Source: an uncultured Deferribacteraceae bacterium
Lineage (GTDB): Bacteria; Chrysiogenota; Deferribacteres; Deferribacterales; Mucispirillaceae
DNA length: 14,478 nucleotides
Direction: 5' to 3'
NCBI GenBank assembly: GCA_947039055.1
Contig: CAMQYB010000024.1
Location: forward strand, 1 to 14,478
A program made the position numbers and the translations under genes. Below, piece after piece: positions 14,369 to 14,478 of the stretch; position 1 is the first letter of the stretch; each line of letters opens with the position of its first letter. The notes under the pieces are model-generated. The model saw nothing but the letters and a program-made list of their open reading frames with translations. It did not search any database and was not told the origin of the DNA.

Positions 14369-14478
14369 TTAAAAACCTATATTGTGACAAATTATTTTAT
14401 GCTCATCACCTGGATTGCCTAGTCCTACTATTAACATTTAAAAACCTATATTGTGACAAATTATTTTATGCTCATCAC
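14303..14478 (-). repeat. 69-bp tandem duplication of the pth 5' end, running off the window
   Basis: The first 22 codons of pth (14303-14368) are repeated upstream as a full copy (14369-14437) and a partial one (14438-14478, cut by the window edge), with an exact 69-bp period. The upstream copies are identical to each other over all 41 visible bases. They differ from pth at 7 of 66 bases, mostly in codons 13-17 (Tyr to His, Met to Ile, Thr to Ile, Arg to Cys). At the junction each copy ends GGTTTT-TAA before the next ATG, whereas pth continues GGTTTT-ATGTTGATAG. That resembles the gene start ATGTTAATAG, a likely recombination site. Confidence 0.9.
14369..14437 (-). pseudogene. 22-codon N-terminal fragment copy of pth
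   Basis: An ATG-to-TAA frame that repeats the Pth N-terminus (MLIVGLGNPGDEHK, then IICHNIGF) and stops directly before the pth ATG. It keeps the His of the active site but has none of the rest of the enzyme, so it cannot act as Pth. If translated, ribosomes ending at TAA would be touching the pth ATG (TAAATG), which could couple the two. An ATAGG in the next copy upstream could act as its ribosome site. It is probably a duplication remnant. Confidence 0.55.

Overview
The window is AT-rich DNA (about two thirds A+T by eye) from a Gram-negative bacterium. The evidence is an FtsEX-EnvC division module, an outer-membrane-type cell plan (periplasmic CtpA protease, EnvC-like LytM factor) and a 'divergent polysaccharide deacetylase' (YibQ-like) gene. 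The order ftsE-ftsX-envC-ctpA-yibQ-like is familiar from Deltaproteobacteria-like and Deferribacteres-like lineages. I cannot fix the phylum from this sequence alone. All eleven convincing protein genes plus pth lie on the minus strand. The only plus-strand gene is a tRNA-Leu.

Layout, read in the direction of transcription (right to left): pth at the right edge, preceded by a tandem 69-bp duplication of its own 5' end that runs off the window; hppA, a K+-dependent membrane pyrophosphatase whose residues favour Na+ pumping; a 0.5-kb gap holding a G/T-rich (minus strand) repeat array, a hairpin and three AT-rich 25-bp direct repeats; then a tight operon ychF - SH3-domain secreted protein - moaC - nadE - guaB with 8-, 8- and 1-nt overlaps, closed by a strong hairpin/T-run terminator. 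Next comes a gene-free stretch with the plus-strand tRNA-Leu(GAG) and its own promoter. Last is the division operon ftsE - ftsX - envC - ctpA - yibQ-like, every junction but one overlapping. Just after this last gene is a short degenerate copy of its own 3' end.

How the genes work together: FtsE (ATPase) and FtsX (membrane) should drive the coiled-coil/degenerate-LytM protein EnvC to activate murein amidases at septation; CtpA trims periplasmic substrates, and the YibQ-like protein is a conserved neighbour of unknown reaction. In the other operon, GuaB uses the NAD+ that NadE makes, and GTP derived from the GuaB branch feeds molybdopterin synthesis, in which MoaC acts. YchF is a ribosome-associated ATPase. 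The SH3 protein is an exported, otherwise unrecognised product.

Everything coding is ordinary housekeeping. The unusual parts are non-coding: the pth 5'-end amplification, the hppA-ychF repeat array, the 25-bp repeats before ychF, and the stray copy of the last gene's 3' end. I found no CRISPR array, phage, insertion sequence or defence system.
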